Below, piece by piece: positions 9,076-16,904 of a stretch of DNA of 64,000 bases. The DNA lies in NCBI RefSeq assembly GCF_003491345.1, contig NZ_CP025512.1:2587001-2651000 (forward strand), in the 5' to 3' direction. Below the pieces are notes generated by a model. The model ran no database searches and was not told where the DNA came from. It saw only the letters and a list, made by a program, of their open reading frames with translations. The first letter of the stretch is position 1. Each line of letters starts with the position of its first letter. Source of the stretch: Neorhizobium sp. SOG26 (GTDB taxonomy: Bacteria; Pseudomonadota; Alphaproteobacteria; Rhizobiales; Rhizobiaceae). A program made the translations under genes and the position numbers.

Positions 9076-9930
9076 TTATAAGTTAGCTCTGTTCCTATTT
9101 TGGTCCTCTCTGGACCGGGTTGCAAACTCGTAAGGGGTTAAGCCGTCGAGGCTGGTATGCGGGCGGTTCAGGTTATAGTCGTTTCTCCAGTCTTCGATAA
9201 TCTCCCTGGCGTGGCGGTAGCTGGTGAAGAGGTGTTGGTTGAGCATTCATCGCTTAGCCGACCATTGAAGCTTTCCACGAAGCCATTTTGCATGGGCTTA
9301 CCCGGCGCAATGTAGTGCCACTCGACGGCGTGGTCCTGTTGCCATTTGAGGATGGCGTTCGATGTCAGCTCGGTGCCATTGTCCGAGACGACCATGCAGG
9401 GATACCCGATGCTGAGGGCGATTCTGTCCAACTCACGGCCGACACGCTCACCAGACAGCGAATTGTCGACCACCGTGGTAAGGCACTCCCGGCTGAAGTC
9501 ATCGACAACGCACAGGATGCGGAACCGCCTGCCGTCGACCAGGGCATCCGAGACGAAGTCCAGGCTCCATCGCTGGTTCTGCCCTTGTGGGATCGTCATC
9601 GGCGCTCGGGTTCCCAAGGCGCGTTTGCGGCCGCCACGCTTGCGCACGGTCAGGCGCTCCTCCCTGTAGAGCCGATAGAGCTTCTTCCAGTTGATCTCGA
9701 CGCCTTCCCGCCTGAGCAGAATATGCAGGCGACGATATCCGAAGCGACGCCTTTGGCTGGCCAGTTCCTTGAGCCTCGTTCGGATCGCGATATCATTGCC
9801 CCGCGTCGACCGATAGCGGAACACACGCGGATCGATATCGACCAGGCCGCAAGCCCGACGCTGCGAATAGCCCTTTTCCTTCATCGCCCAGGTCACGGCA
9901 TTCCTCCTTGGACCGGGCTTCAGAAGTTTT
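9076..9930 (-). pseudogene. IS3-family transposase OrfB, frameshifted
   Basis: The DDE domain shows [18 protein letters not shown] and [10 protein letters not shown]. After RLSDEC the original frame goes wrong. The correct continuation, [20 protein letters not shown] then RPHTSLDGLTPYEFATR, lies in the next frame and runs to TAA at 9076-9078. One base is missing near 9245. The upstream part is open to the slippery site at 9926-9932, so normal expression would be an OrfAB fusion by -1 frameshifting. Confidence 0.85.
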
Positions 9931-10186
9931 TTGCGAGCATCTCCTTCAACGTCGATACATCAAGCATCGCGTCGGCCAGGAGGCGCTTCAGTTTGCCGTT
10001 CTCTTCTCCAAGAGCCTTCAACCGTTTGGCCTCGGCCACTTCCATGCCGCCATACTTCGAGCGCCACTTGTAGAAGGTCGCGTCGCTGACACCGTATTTG
10101 CGGCACAGCTCAACAGCCGAAAGCCCGGCCTGGCGCTCCTTCAAAATACTGATGATCTGCTCGTCGCTGAAACGGGAACGCTTCAT
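9920..10186 (-). CDS. IS3-family transposase OrfA
   Basis: The 88-residue DNA-binding protein begins [17 protein letters not shown] and has the helix-turn-helix [20 protein letters not shown], followed by a leucine-zipper-like helix that ends in EMLAKNF. This is the usual OrfA layout of the IS3 family. It is intact and ends just after the A6C slip site used to make OrfAB. Confidence 0.9.
   Translation of the reverse strand: MKRSRFSDEQIISILKERQAGLSAVELCRKYGVSDATFYKWRSKYGGMEVAEAKRLKALGEENGKLKRLLADAMLDVSTLKEMLAKNF
9926..9932 (-). promoter_or_regulatory. Programmed -1 frameshift heptamer of IS3 element
   Basis: On the minus strand the sequence A-AAA-AAC lies in the orfA zero frame as GCA AAA AAC, the canonical X-XXY-YYZ slippery heptamer of IS3 elements. 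Slipping back one base joins orfA to the open orfB frame ([20 protein letters not shown]). Confidence 0.75.
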
Positions 10187-10251
10187 TATCTGTCTCCTTC
10201 TCGGGAGAACAGACTAACCTCAAACCGAGGACATTCGAGGGGAGCAGGTCA

Positions 10252-10534
10252 CGTCTCGTCGCAGATGAGAGACACCCCCTCAACATTTAACCGATCGGCG
10301 GTAGAAACACTGTCGGTCGTGCCAGGAGAGATGAACCTAAACCCGCCCTCTCCCGTGCAGCGTACTCTCGACTGGTCAACCGAGATGGAGCGGCTGATCT
10401 CCGCCCTGACCCTGTCCACGAACGCAAAGGCAGTGAAAGGCACTCTCACCGAGCTCAATGCCGTTGTTGGCAGCTTTGCCAACGGCGATATCGGCCTTGT
10501 CGTCACCGATGCGACTTTGGCGCCGGCGCTTCAT
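10252..10534. other. Decayed phage-derived DNA, no recognisable gene
   Basis: Between the IS3 right end and the tape-measure fragment there are open frames in several phases, but none has recognisable motifs or a ribosome site. It is probably degraded phage sequence continuous with the mosaic to its right. Confidence 0.4.
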
Positions 10535-10822
10535 CGACAGCAGGATACCGCTGCCTCCGCCGCCCATCTTCGAGAACGCCATGCTCGCGATCTGCTGCAG
10601 AACGCCCTTCAGGACATCGGACCACTTCTTGGTGCCGTTGACGGTAACGCCGTTGGGGAAGGTGATCCGATGCTGCACAGTCTCACCCGAGTCCATGAGC
10701 GTGCGCAGCAGGATGTCCGTGTCGCTGCCGGGGATATAGTTGATCTCGAACGAGGCTTCGCCGTTGTCGATCAGGCCGGCGATGTATTCGCGACGGCGGC
10801 CGGGGCTTTGCATGTGGGTCGT
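10535..10822 (-). pseudogene. Phage tail-tube and tape-measure fragments fused
   Basis: In one open frame, THMQSPGRRREYIAGL and EASFEINYIPGSDTDILLRT followed by RITFPNGV match a lambda-type tail tube protein. From about 10640 the frame switches to KKWSDVLKGVLQQIASMAF, like the C-terminus of a tail tape-measure protein. Neither gene is complete. The join is in frame but unlikely to be functional; it records successive deletions in a prophage. Confidence 0.6.
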
Positions 10823-10824
10823 AT

Positions 10825-11556
10825 CGATGCAATCGGCGACGACGCGGCCAGCGTCGCGGGGGTTGGCATAGGTGCAGAGGAAGACGGCGGCGCTGCGCCA
10901 GCCGCCGGCATCCATGATCGACTTGATGTCGATGCCCATGTCAGGGTGTCGTGCCGGCCGCAGGTGTGTGACGGCTTGTAGGTGATGCTGGCGCGCTTGC
11001 AGACTGCTGCTGTCCGCTCATTGACGGCGTGCCGGTTAGTGTAGCGGGACACCCGATCTTAAGGCTCCCTCCCCTCCGCCAGCTTGAAAAGCCGCGCGAC
11101 CAGCTGGTCCGTCAGCCACCTTGTGGAGTTCCTGCATGTCTTCGTCTTCACGTGCAAGGCAGTCCGCCCGACCAGGTCGACATCCTTCCATCTCAGCGTG
11201 ATAGCCTCCGAGACGCGGGCTCCGGTCTGGCTCATGAACAGGACGAGAACCGCGACGTGCGGAATGCCGTCTTTCGCGCAGTGCCGAACGAAGGTGTGCA
11301 GCCAAGCCTGCGAAGCCGCCTTCTTCCTCTTCGGCCTCTCCTCCTTGAAGTTTCGAATCCGGACCACCGGCCCCGAGCCTCGATCATAGGCGTGGTAACA
11401 GATGGCCCGAACCGGTGTGATGACGCATCTGTTCCTGATCGCATTCGTCTGGGTCGGGAAGATTGTCTTTGCCAACTCGCGAATGCCCGGCACGGGGCAC
11501 CATCTCTCTCCATACTCTATTTTCCCGCAGCACCGCCTGCCGTGGAACCCGTTCAC
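10825..11556 (-). pseudogene. Second tyrosine integrase, degenerate
   Basis: The first part (11556-11059) contains LFMSQTGARVSEAITLRWKD, the Arg I box of a tyrosine recombinase, and stops after LFKLAEGREP. Downstream frames continue the protein as RYTNRHAVNERT and SITYKPSHTCGRH, then DIKSIMDAGGWRSAAVFL and TYANPRDAGRVVAD, with at least two frameshifts. The catalytic Tyr segment therefore survives in a different frame and runs into the tail-tube fragment. The N-terminus is also missing or altered. Confidence 0.75.
11487..11502. repeat. 16-bp direct repeat, candidate right attachment site
   Basis: Identical copy of the 1313-1328 repeat (CCGGCACGGGGCACCA) in the same orientation. It lies in the 5' part of the second integrase remnant. 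Ordinary chromosomal genes begin about 120 bp further on, which fits a right island boundary. Confidence 0.4.
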
Positions 11557-11588
11557 TTATCTGCATCTTTGCTTGCATTCTCCTGCGA

Positions 11589-11607
11589 CTGCCATTTTAA
11601 ATGGCAG
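11589..11607. repeat. 19-bp palindrome upstream of dioxygenase gene
   Basis: CTGCCATTT-T-AAATGGCAG is a perfect dyad with a single central base, ending 15 bases before the ATG of the dioxygenase-like gene. It has the form of a repressor operator or a recombination core; no regulator gene is adjacent. Confidence 0.45.
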
Positions 11608-11622
11608 TTCGGGATGGAGACT

Positions 11623-12666
11623 ATGATGACGCAATGGTCCGTGCAGTGGTGGCGCTATCCGGGTTATGCCTTCGGTGTCCTCAGCAACGACAAGTCCTTC
11701 CGCAAGAACCCGCTGATCGGCCACCCCTATCTTAATGAACTCGGCCTGCACCGTGAGCGCGTGCGACTTGCTGCCGGCATTGCCCGCAACCGGCGAAAGT
11801 TTTTAGGGCGGTCGCTGGACCAGGCAGAGCGTGAGCAGTTCGAGCGCGACGGCTTCGTCATCCGCGAGAACGCGCTTGCCCCGGATGTCTTCGGGCGGAT
11901 CCGTGAATTCCTCAAGAACGAGCCGCTGCCGGCGCGCGAGATGCGCCAGGGGCAGACGGTGACGCGGATGATCCCGATCGGGCCGCAGGCACTGCAGCGC
12001 CTTCCCGATCTCGCGCATTTTTCAAACAACCGGTCAATCGCCGACCTCGTGCGTTATGTCGGCGGCTGTGGCGGCGATCCGATCTACTACATCCAGACGG
12101 TGATTGCCGAGCCGGCACGCAAGGAAGCCGATCCACAGACGGCACTGCATGCAGACACCTTCCATTCGACCTCCAAGGCCTGGCTTTTCCTGGATGATGT
12201 CGGGCCGGAGGACGGACCCTTCGTCTTCGTGCCCGGCAGCCACAAGCTGACCCGGGAGCGGATCGAGTGGGAATACCGCCAGAGCCTGATCGCCAGCAAT
12301 GATGCCCGCGCCCACCATGCCGACGGGTCATTCCGGATCACGCCAGAGGAATTGTCGAAGCTTGGCGACTACAGCCCGCGCAAGGTGACGGTGCCGGCGA
12401 ATACCCTGGTGGTGGCCGACACCTATGCCTTCCATTCACGCGCCGTCAGTTTCCGGCCGACCGTGCGGGTGGAACTGCATGCCTACCATCGGGGCAACCC
12501 GTTCAACCCGTTGCCTTTATCGGGCATGAGCATGATCCCGGGCATCAAGGACCGCCGGCTCGACATCTTCCTTGCCATGTCCGACCGGAAGGCGAAGCGC
12601 GACGGCCGAATCCCGACGTGGCGCGACGTCGGAGAATGCACGGCCTACTCCGAGCCGCATATCTGA
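11623..12666 (+). CDS. Phytanoyl-CoA dioxygenase (PhyH) family protein
   Basis: A 347-residue Fe(II)/2-oxoglutarate-dependent oxygenase-like protein. The double-stranded beta-helix shows the HxD iron ligands in LHADTF (about residue 180), the distal His in YAFHSRA and a 2-oxoglutarate-binding Arg in VRVELHAY. GGAG lies six bases before ATG 11623; the frame is open far upstream, but that part reads as integrase antisense. Relatives hydroxylate lipids or small metabolites; the substrate is unknown. It is the first core gene right of the island. Confidence 0.75.
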   Translation: MMTQWSVQWWRYPGYAFGVLSNDKSFRKNPLIGHPYLNELGLHRERVRLAAGIARNRRKFLGRSLDQAEREQFERDGFVIRENALAPDVFGRIREFLKNEPLPAREMRQGQTVTRMIPIGPQALQRLPDLAHFSNNRSIADLVRYVGGCGGDPIYYIQTVIAEPARKEADPQTALHADTFHSTSKAWLFLDDVGPEDGPFVFVPGSHKLTRERIEWEYRQSLIASNDARAHHADGSFRITPEELSKLGDYSPRKVTVPANTLVVADTYAFHSRAVSFRPTVRVELHAYHRGNPFNPLPLSGMSMIPGIKDRRLDIFLAMSDRKAKRDGRIPTWRDVGECTAYSEPHI

Positions 12667-12833
12667 CAGAGCATATAGGTTCTGGCGGAACGGTGATGTC
12701 CACAAGAGAGATGCACCGATCCGGGGCACTCTTCCTGACCTGGGGCAGTTTGCTCGCGCCCCGTTAACGCGAACGTAACCAGATTTTTTGACCGGCCTTT
12801 AACTAGGGCCACAATGATGGTGATGCTGGTCGC

Positions 12834-12926
12834 ATGACGAAGCGACTGCGCAACTATCTGCTGGCCTGCGGCATCTCACTGGTAATGTGGGTAGCGATCC
12901 TTGCCGTGCTTTTCTGGCTGTTCTAG
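12834..12926 (+). CDS. 30-residue single-span membrane microprotein
   Basis: The ORF encodes a basic start and one membrane segment with the motif RLRNYLLACGISLVMW. Two neighbouring ORFs on the other strand (13718-13861 and 13525-13620) encode clearly similar peptides, which supports this short ORF despite a weak ribosome site. Its 3' end overlaps the convergent ORF 12876-13058 by 51 bases. Function unknown. Confidence 0.5.
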   Translation: MTKRLRNYLLACGISLVMWVAILAVLFWLF

Positions 12927-13058
12927 CGCAGGCTTGGCCGGGAAATCCGCAGGGAACGGAAAGGTCAGCGCTTCAACGAGCAGCGGCGCAAGTTCGGCCA
13001 GCTCGTAATCTTCAAATTCAGGCAAGTCTTCCGGCTCATTGCGGACGAACGGCGACAT
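12876..13058 (-). CDS. Acidic 60-residue hypothetical protein
   Basis: Begins MSPFVRNEPEDLPEFEDYEL, with a short amphipathic helix (AELAPLLVEAL) and a Pro/Phe-rich tail. AAAGGAG precedes ATG 13058 by nine bases, which decides the start. It overlaps the convergent membrane microprotein gene at its 3' end. Not recognised. Confidence 0.5.
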   Translation of the reverse strand: MSPFVRNEPEDLPEFEDYELAELAPLLVEALTFPFPADFPAKPALEQPEKHGKDRYPHYQ

Positions 13059-13111
13059 CAAGGCGCTCCTTTGGTAACAAAATACCATCGGACCAGGCCA
13101 AAGTACATCCA

Positions 13112-13342
13112 TCATCCAAGCGGGTGTTGTCCGGCTGGGTCTATGCCGCCTTGGCGGTCAATTCGACTGTCGATTGGTTGATCCAGGTAACCCAGCATCC
13201 ATACCCGAAGTCGCGAGGGATCATCAAGGTAGGGACAGGCAAGAAGCGATTGACCCTCGAGCCCCGCCAGCTCGCCTGCCTGGTAGGCGATCATGAACTG
13301 TTCGACGCTAAGCCCGAGCAAGGGCGACGATGGATCGTTCAT
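13112..13342 (-). CDS. Rmf/CrpP-fold small protein
   Basis: The 76-residue protein contains AYQAGELAGLEG, then LLACPYLDD and RLRVWMLGYLDQ: the G..AG..G....CPY....R..W..GY pattern of the ribosome modulation factor/CrpP-like family. The C-terminal 20 residues are unrelated to that core. Expected roles are ribosome binding or stress-linked small-molecule modification, neither shown here. It lies among membrane microprotein genes and has only a weak ribosome site. Confidence 0.6.
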   Translation of the reverse strand: MNDPSSPLLGLSVEQFMIAYQAGELAGLEGQSLLACPYLDDPSRLRVWMLGYLDQPIDSRIDRQGGIDPAGQHPLG

Positions 13343-13524
13343 TGACTGGCACCGCGTTAACCCATGTTGTGCGGTAGAAAACCGTCTGGGCCATAATAAG
13401 CAGGATGAAAGGCGCTTGCGCCACTCAATTCTTCAAGCGGCACCGGGAGAGCGGCGAGATATTGCAGTGGTGGTTAAAATACCGGGGCGGACGCATGAAC
13501 GTTCGGCCCGGGTGGCAGAGCTGC

Positions 13525-13620
13525 TCAGTTCAGCAGGGCATACCCGCTGCAGATGATCCCCGCCCACATCACGACAGAAACTTCGGCTGCAAGAATCAGC
13601 CCCTTGGCTCGGTCAGTCAT
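13525..13620 (-). CDS. 31-residue single-span membrane microprotein
   Basis: A strong GGAGG sits five to six bases before the ATG. The protein is one membrane segment with a short basic start, core RAKGLILAAEVSVVMW, aligning with the microproteins at 13718-13861 and 12834-12926. It is probably inserted in the inner membrane with the N-terminus in the cytoplasm (positive-inside rule, inferred). Function unknown. Confidence 0.6.
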   Translation of the reverse strand: MTDRAKGLILAAEVSVVMWAGIICSGYALLN

Positions 13621-13717
13621 CGGCTCCTCCGGGCCAACCTCCTCGTTGGCTTGGCGATGAATCAATCACAGACTAGGTGATTTGTTCCCGCGCCGCATCC
13701 TTACTTCTCGTGGATGT

Positions 13718-13861
13718 TTATTCGACGCTGGCGGTTGCCATGCCGTCCGTTCCAGGTCCTGTGACAGCACCGTAGATGCTGAGCGTGCCCTGGATGGCGA
13801 CAGCCCACATGGCGAGGGAAACACCAAAGGCAAGCAGGATGTTACGTAGCCGGGACGACAT
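13718..13861 (-). CDS. 47-residue single-span membrane microprotein
   Basis: Translation starts at ATG 13861 after AAGGAG with five-base spacing. The core RLRNILLAFGVSLAMW is nearly the same as that of the 12834-12926 peptide, and a Gly/Thr-rich tail of about 15 residues follows the membrane span. It is the best-supported member of a local three-member family. The alternative longer frame on this strand (13666-13878) has no such support. Confidence 0.65.
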   Translation of the reverse strand: MSSRLRNILLAFGVSLAMWAVAIQGTLSIYGAVTGPGTDGMATASVE

Positions 13862-14094
13862 GAGAACTCCTTCAACACTGGCCTGATCGTGCCACAGGCG
13901 GCTTTTCGTCCGGTAAACGGCTTTGGTTAAATGCGGTTCAATCGCGCTTTCGCCCGAATCGGCATGAAAAGCTTCTCATGAAGATGTGTTCGCTTGGGGC
14001 CTGGGGTTTGGAGCGGCGCGGATTTACAGCGCGATCCGATCTGCTCTAAGTGAGCGCAAGGCCAAGTGGCCGGTGTCATCATCAGGAGAGGCCC

Positions 14095-14610
14095 ATGGCC
14101 CTTTCAGCTTCCGCCACTCGCGCCCGATCAGGCTTCAACGCCGCAGTCGTCGTCACGCTCGGCATGGCGGTGACCGTCGGCGGCGCGCTCGCCTTCCAGC
14201 ATATCGGTGGCTACATCCCCTGCGCGCTTTGTCTGCTGCAACGCGACCCGTATTACTTCGGCATCCCGGTCGGGATCGTTGCGATCGCCGCTTCCGTGCT
14301 CAATCTGCCAGGCTGGATCACCCGCGCGCTCCTCGTCGTGATCGGCGTGATGATGCTGGTGGGTGCCGGCATGGGCGTTTATCATTCGGGCGTCGAATGG
14401 GGCTTCTGGGAAGGACCGGCGAGTTGCGGCGGCGCAGCCGGCGTCACCACCAACGCCGGCAATCTCCTGTCCGACCTCAATACCGTGCATGGCCCGTCGT
14501 GCACGCAGGCCGCCCTTCGCATCCTCGGCCTGTCCTTTGCGGGCTGGAACGTGATCGCGAGCCTTATCCTCGCAGCCATCGCTTTCATGGGCGCAAAAAA
14601 GGCCGCATGA
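14095..14610 (+). CDS. dsbB: Disulfide bond formation protein B
   Basis: A 171-residue inner-membrane protein with four hydrophobic segments. The first redox pair is the CALC of PCALCLLQRDPYY near residue 43; the second pair is in periplasmic loop 2 (ASCGG and PSCTQ, near 105-140). It would reoxidise DsbA and pass electrons to quinone. AGGAGAGG precedes ATG 14095, which is preferred over an upstream in-frame start. Confidence 0.9.
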   Translation: MALSASATRARSGFNAAVVVTLGMAVTVGGALAFQHIGGYIPCALCLLQRDPYYFGIPVGIVAIAASVLNLPGWITRALLVVIGVMMLVGAGMGVYHSGVEWGFWEGPASCGGAAGVTTNAGNLLSDLNTVHGPSCTQAALRILGLSFAGWNVIASLILAAIAFMGAKKAA

Positions 14611-14617
14611 CGCGGCC
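14601..14617 (+). terminator. Short hairpin over dsbB stop codon
   Basis: GGCCGC-ATGAC-GCGGCC overlaps the dsbB stop codon, in the short gap before the convergent HNH gene. It has no T-run after it, so it would be at best a weak terminator or mRNA 3'-end stabiliser. Confidence 0.3.
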
Positions 14618-14643
14618 TATCCTGCGGTGATCGCAAAGCTGGC

Positions 14644-15201
14644 TCAGGGCTGCAGCTCGGTATCCCAGTAGAGATAGTCCATCCAGCTTTCGTGCAAGTA
14701 GTTCGGCGGGAAGAGACGCCCGTTGTTATGCAGATCCTGCACCGTCGGCTGGTAGGGCCTCTGGTGCGGGAACATGCCGGCCTGCTTTGGCAGCTTGCTG
14801 CCCTTGCGCAGATTGCAGGGCGAACAGGCCGCCACCACATTGTCCCAGGTCGTTTCCCCGCCGTGTGCCCGCGGGATGACGTGATCGAAGGTCAGTTCGT
14901 CATGGGCGCCGCAATACTGGCATTCGAACTTGTCGCGCAGGAAGACATTGAAACGTGTGAAGGCGGGATTGCGCGTCGGCTGCACATAGGTCTTGAGGCT
15001 GACGACGCTCGGCAACCGCATGGAAAAGCTTGGCGAGCAGACCGAATGTTCGTATTCGGCGATGATGTTCACACGGTCGAGGAAGACCGCCTTGATCGCG
15101 TCCTGCCAGGACCACAACGACAAGGGATAATAGCTCAGCGGCCGGTAGTCAGCGTTCAGCACGAGCGCCGGCAGGGCCTGCGGGGAGACTGCAATCGTCA
15201 A
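14644..15201 (-). CDS. HNH endonuclease family protein
   Basis: A 185-residue protein with the zinc-type HNH fold: CQYCG near residue 95, FDHVIPRAHGGETTWDN near 108 and CSPCNLRKG near 127. The long N-terminal part starts ALPALVLNADYRPLSYYPLS, typical of a conserved chromosomal HNH family in alphaproteobacteria whose cellular role is unclear. It is not in a restriction or phage context and is probably a housekeeping protein. Confidence 0.85.
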   Translation of the reverse strand: MTIAVSPQALPALVLNADYRPLSYYPLSLWSWQDAIKAVFLDRVNIIAEYEHSVCSPSFSMRLPSVVSLKTYVQPTRNPAFTRFNVFLRDKFECQYCGAHDELTFDHVIPRAHGGETTWDNVVAACSPCNLRKGSKLPKQAGMFPHQRPYQPTVQDLHNNGRLFPPNYLHESWMDYLYWDTELQP

Positions 15202-15286
15202 GTGACGCTCCTACCCGATTCGGCATCTGTATTTTCTATATTAGGTCCGCTGTTACAGGATTGTGAAGCCCAATAATGCAGGGCTT

Positions 15287-15946
15287 TTACTGCAAAGGTG
15301 ATTCTGTGATCGGCGCCACCTGACGGCGCATTTCACTGGCGTAATAGGCCCAGAAAAGCCGGGCAGCGACCGAGCGCCAGGGCGTCCAAACCTCAGCCAT
15401 CCGGGCAAGTTGCCTGGCGGGTGGACGCTCATCCATGGCAAAAGCATGGCGAACCGCTGCTTGCAGCGCCACATCGCCGGATGGGAAGACATCCGCATGC
15501 CCGCAGCAGAACATCAGGTAGACTTCAGCCGTCCAGGGGCCAATGCCGGGAAGCGAGGTCAAGGCCTTCAAGGCCTCGTCCGCCTCCATTGCGCCAACCG
15601 CTTCGAGATCGAAATGCCGGGCGACAAGCGCGCTCGCGAGGTGGGACAACGTCGCCGCCTTGGCGCGTGACAGCCCGAATGTGGCAATGACCTCCGGGGC
15701 AAGCGCCGCATAATGCTCGGCGGTTACCGGACCGGCAGCCGTGATCCTGCGCCAGATCGCATCGGCGCTCGCTCGCGAAACCATCTGCGACACGATGATC
15801 GATGCGATGCCTGCAAAGCCGGGCTCGTTCAGCCGAAGCGGCACAGGCCCTGCCCGCTCGATGATGGACACGAGCCGTGGGTCGAGCAACGCCAGTTCTT
15901 CCAGGCCGGCCCGGATGTCACTTTGGTCGCGGATGATCCTCTTCAT
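15287..15946 (-). CDS. DNA-3-methyladenine glycosylase II (AlkA-like)
   Basis: A 219-residue HhH-GPD glycosylase. The hairpin-helix-hairpin is SLPGIGPWTAEVYLMF near residue 130, and the catalytic Asp follows in FPSGDVAL. It would excise alkylated bases for base-excision repair. ATG 15946 is chosen because the longer in-frame N-terminus has no domain similarity and would extend back over the gluQ promoter. It is divergent from gluQ, 76 bases apart. Confidence 0.85.
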   Translation of the reverse strand: MKRIIRDQSDIRAGLEELALLDPRLVSIIERAGPVPLRLNEPGFAGIASIIVSQMVSRASADAIWRRITAAGPVTAEHYAALAPEVIATFGLSRAKAATLSHLASALVARHFDLEAVGAMEADEALKALTSLPGIGPWTAEVYLMFCCGHADVFPSGDVALQAAVRHAFAMDERPPARQLARMAEVWTPWRSVAARLFWAYYASEMRRQVAPITESPLQ

Positions 15947-16022
15947 CGCCGCACCTCCACTCCGAAACCCTTGCTCGCCTTGCCCTCTTTTGCCTGGGGC
16001 GTTTTCCGTGGCAGAAGAAACC

Positions 16023-16904
16023 ATGCCAGCACATCCACGTCAAAAGCCTGTCTTCCGCTTTGCTCCGAGCCCAAACGGCTCGCTGCATCTGGGCCACGCA
16101 TTGTCTGCCTTCCTGAACTTCGATTTGGCGCAGGAGAATGACGGGCGCTTCCTGCTCCGCATTGAAGACATCGACCGGACCCGCTGCACACCCGGATTCG
16201 AAGTGGCGATTTACGAGGACCTGGAGTGGCTTGGGCTCGATTGGGAGAAGCCTGTGCGCCGGCAGTCGGAGCATTTTCCGCTATACCAGTCCGCGCTGCA
16301 GTCCCTGATCGACCAAGGCCTCGCCTACCCCGCTTTCATGACGCGCGGCGAGGTGAAGGCGAAGGTGGCAGCCTTCGCGGCGGACGGAAAAACATGGCCA
16401 CGCGACCCGGACGGCTCGCCGCACTATCCATGCGATGACCGTCGGATGAGCCGGGACGAGCGAGAGGCGCGGCAGAAAGGTGGGAAGACCTTTGCTTGGC
16501 GGCTCGACATGCAGGCGGCCGTGGCGCGGCTGAAGCAGCCGCTCTCCTGGATGGAAACGGGCTCAGGTTCGCAACAGGAGATCGCAGCCGATCCCGCAGC
16601 CTGGGGCGATGTCGTGCTGTCACGCTCCGATGCGCCCTCGAGCTACCACCTCTCCGTCGTCGTGGACGATGCTGTGCAGGAGATCACCCATGTCGTGCGC
16701 GGGCGCGACCTCTACCATGCCACCGCCGTCCATCGTCTGCTGCAGGAACTGCTGGGGCTTCCCGCGCCGATCTATCATCACCATCGCCTGATCCTCGGCA
16801 CCGATGGCAGGAAGCTGTCAAAGAGCGAAGGTTCAACCGGACTTTCGGTTCTGAGGCATGAGGGCCGCACCCCCGCCGACATCCGCCGCATGGTCGGGCT
16901 CTAG
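16023..16904 (+). CDS. gluQ: Glutamyl-Q tRNA(Asp) synthetase
   Basis: The 293-residue class I enzyme loads glutamate onto queuosine-34 of tRNA-Asp. The HIGH-type box HLGHAL is near residue 22, RIEDIDRTR near 50 and GRKLSKSEG near 270. It lacks the anticodon-binding domain of GluRS, as expected. The usual zinc site is missing: CFC is replaced by AFM in YPAFMTRGE, and the distal ligand region reads YPCDDRR. Its 3' end overlaps the convergent yihY gene by 72 bases. Confidence 0.88.
   Translation: MPAHPRQKPVFRFAPSPNGSLHLGHALSAFLNFDLAQENDGRFLLRIEDIDRTRCTPGFEVAIYEDLEWLGLDWEKPVRRQSEHFPLYQSALQSLIDQGLAYPAFMTRGEVKAKVAAFAADGKTWPRDPDGSPHYPCDDRRMSRDEREARQKGGKTFAWRLDMQAAVARLKQPLSWMETGSGSQQEIAADPAAWGDVVLSRSDAPSSYHLSVVVDDAVQEITHVVRGRDLYHATAVHRLLQELLGLPAPIYHHHRLILGTDGRKLSKSEGSTGLSVLRHEGRTPADIRRMVGL

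Larger units (their letters stand above)
9050..10251 (-). mobile_element. IS3-family insertion sequence (orfA/orfB)
   Basis: About 1.2 kb bounded by imperfect inverted repeats that share TGACCTGCTCCCCT (left from 9050; right ending at 10251 and read on the minus strand). It encodes orfA and orfB on the minus strand with an A6C slippery site between them. No direct repeat flanks it (AAC on the left, CGT on the right). orfB carries a frameshift near 9245, so the copy is probably unable to move itself. Confidence 0.88.

Noticed and set aside
9908-10981. 357-codon plus-strand ORF
   Set aside because: Crosses the IS3 end and phage remnants in a strand where no family is seen; composition is mirror-like.
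11029-11622. N-terminal extension of the dioxygenase frame
   Set aside because: The open frame continues upstream but is antisense to the integrase remnant; the domain and ribosome site place the start at 11623.
13666-13878. 70-codon minus-strand ORF
   Set aside because: The overlapping 47-codon ORF at 13718-13861 has the better ribosome site and two related neighbours.
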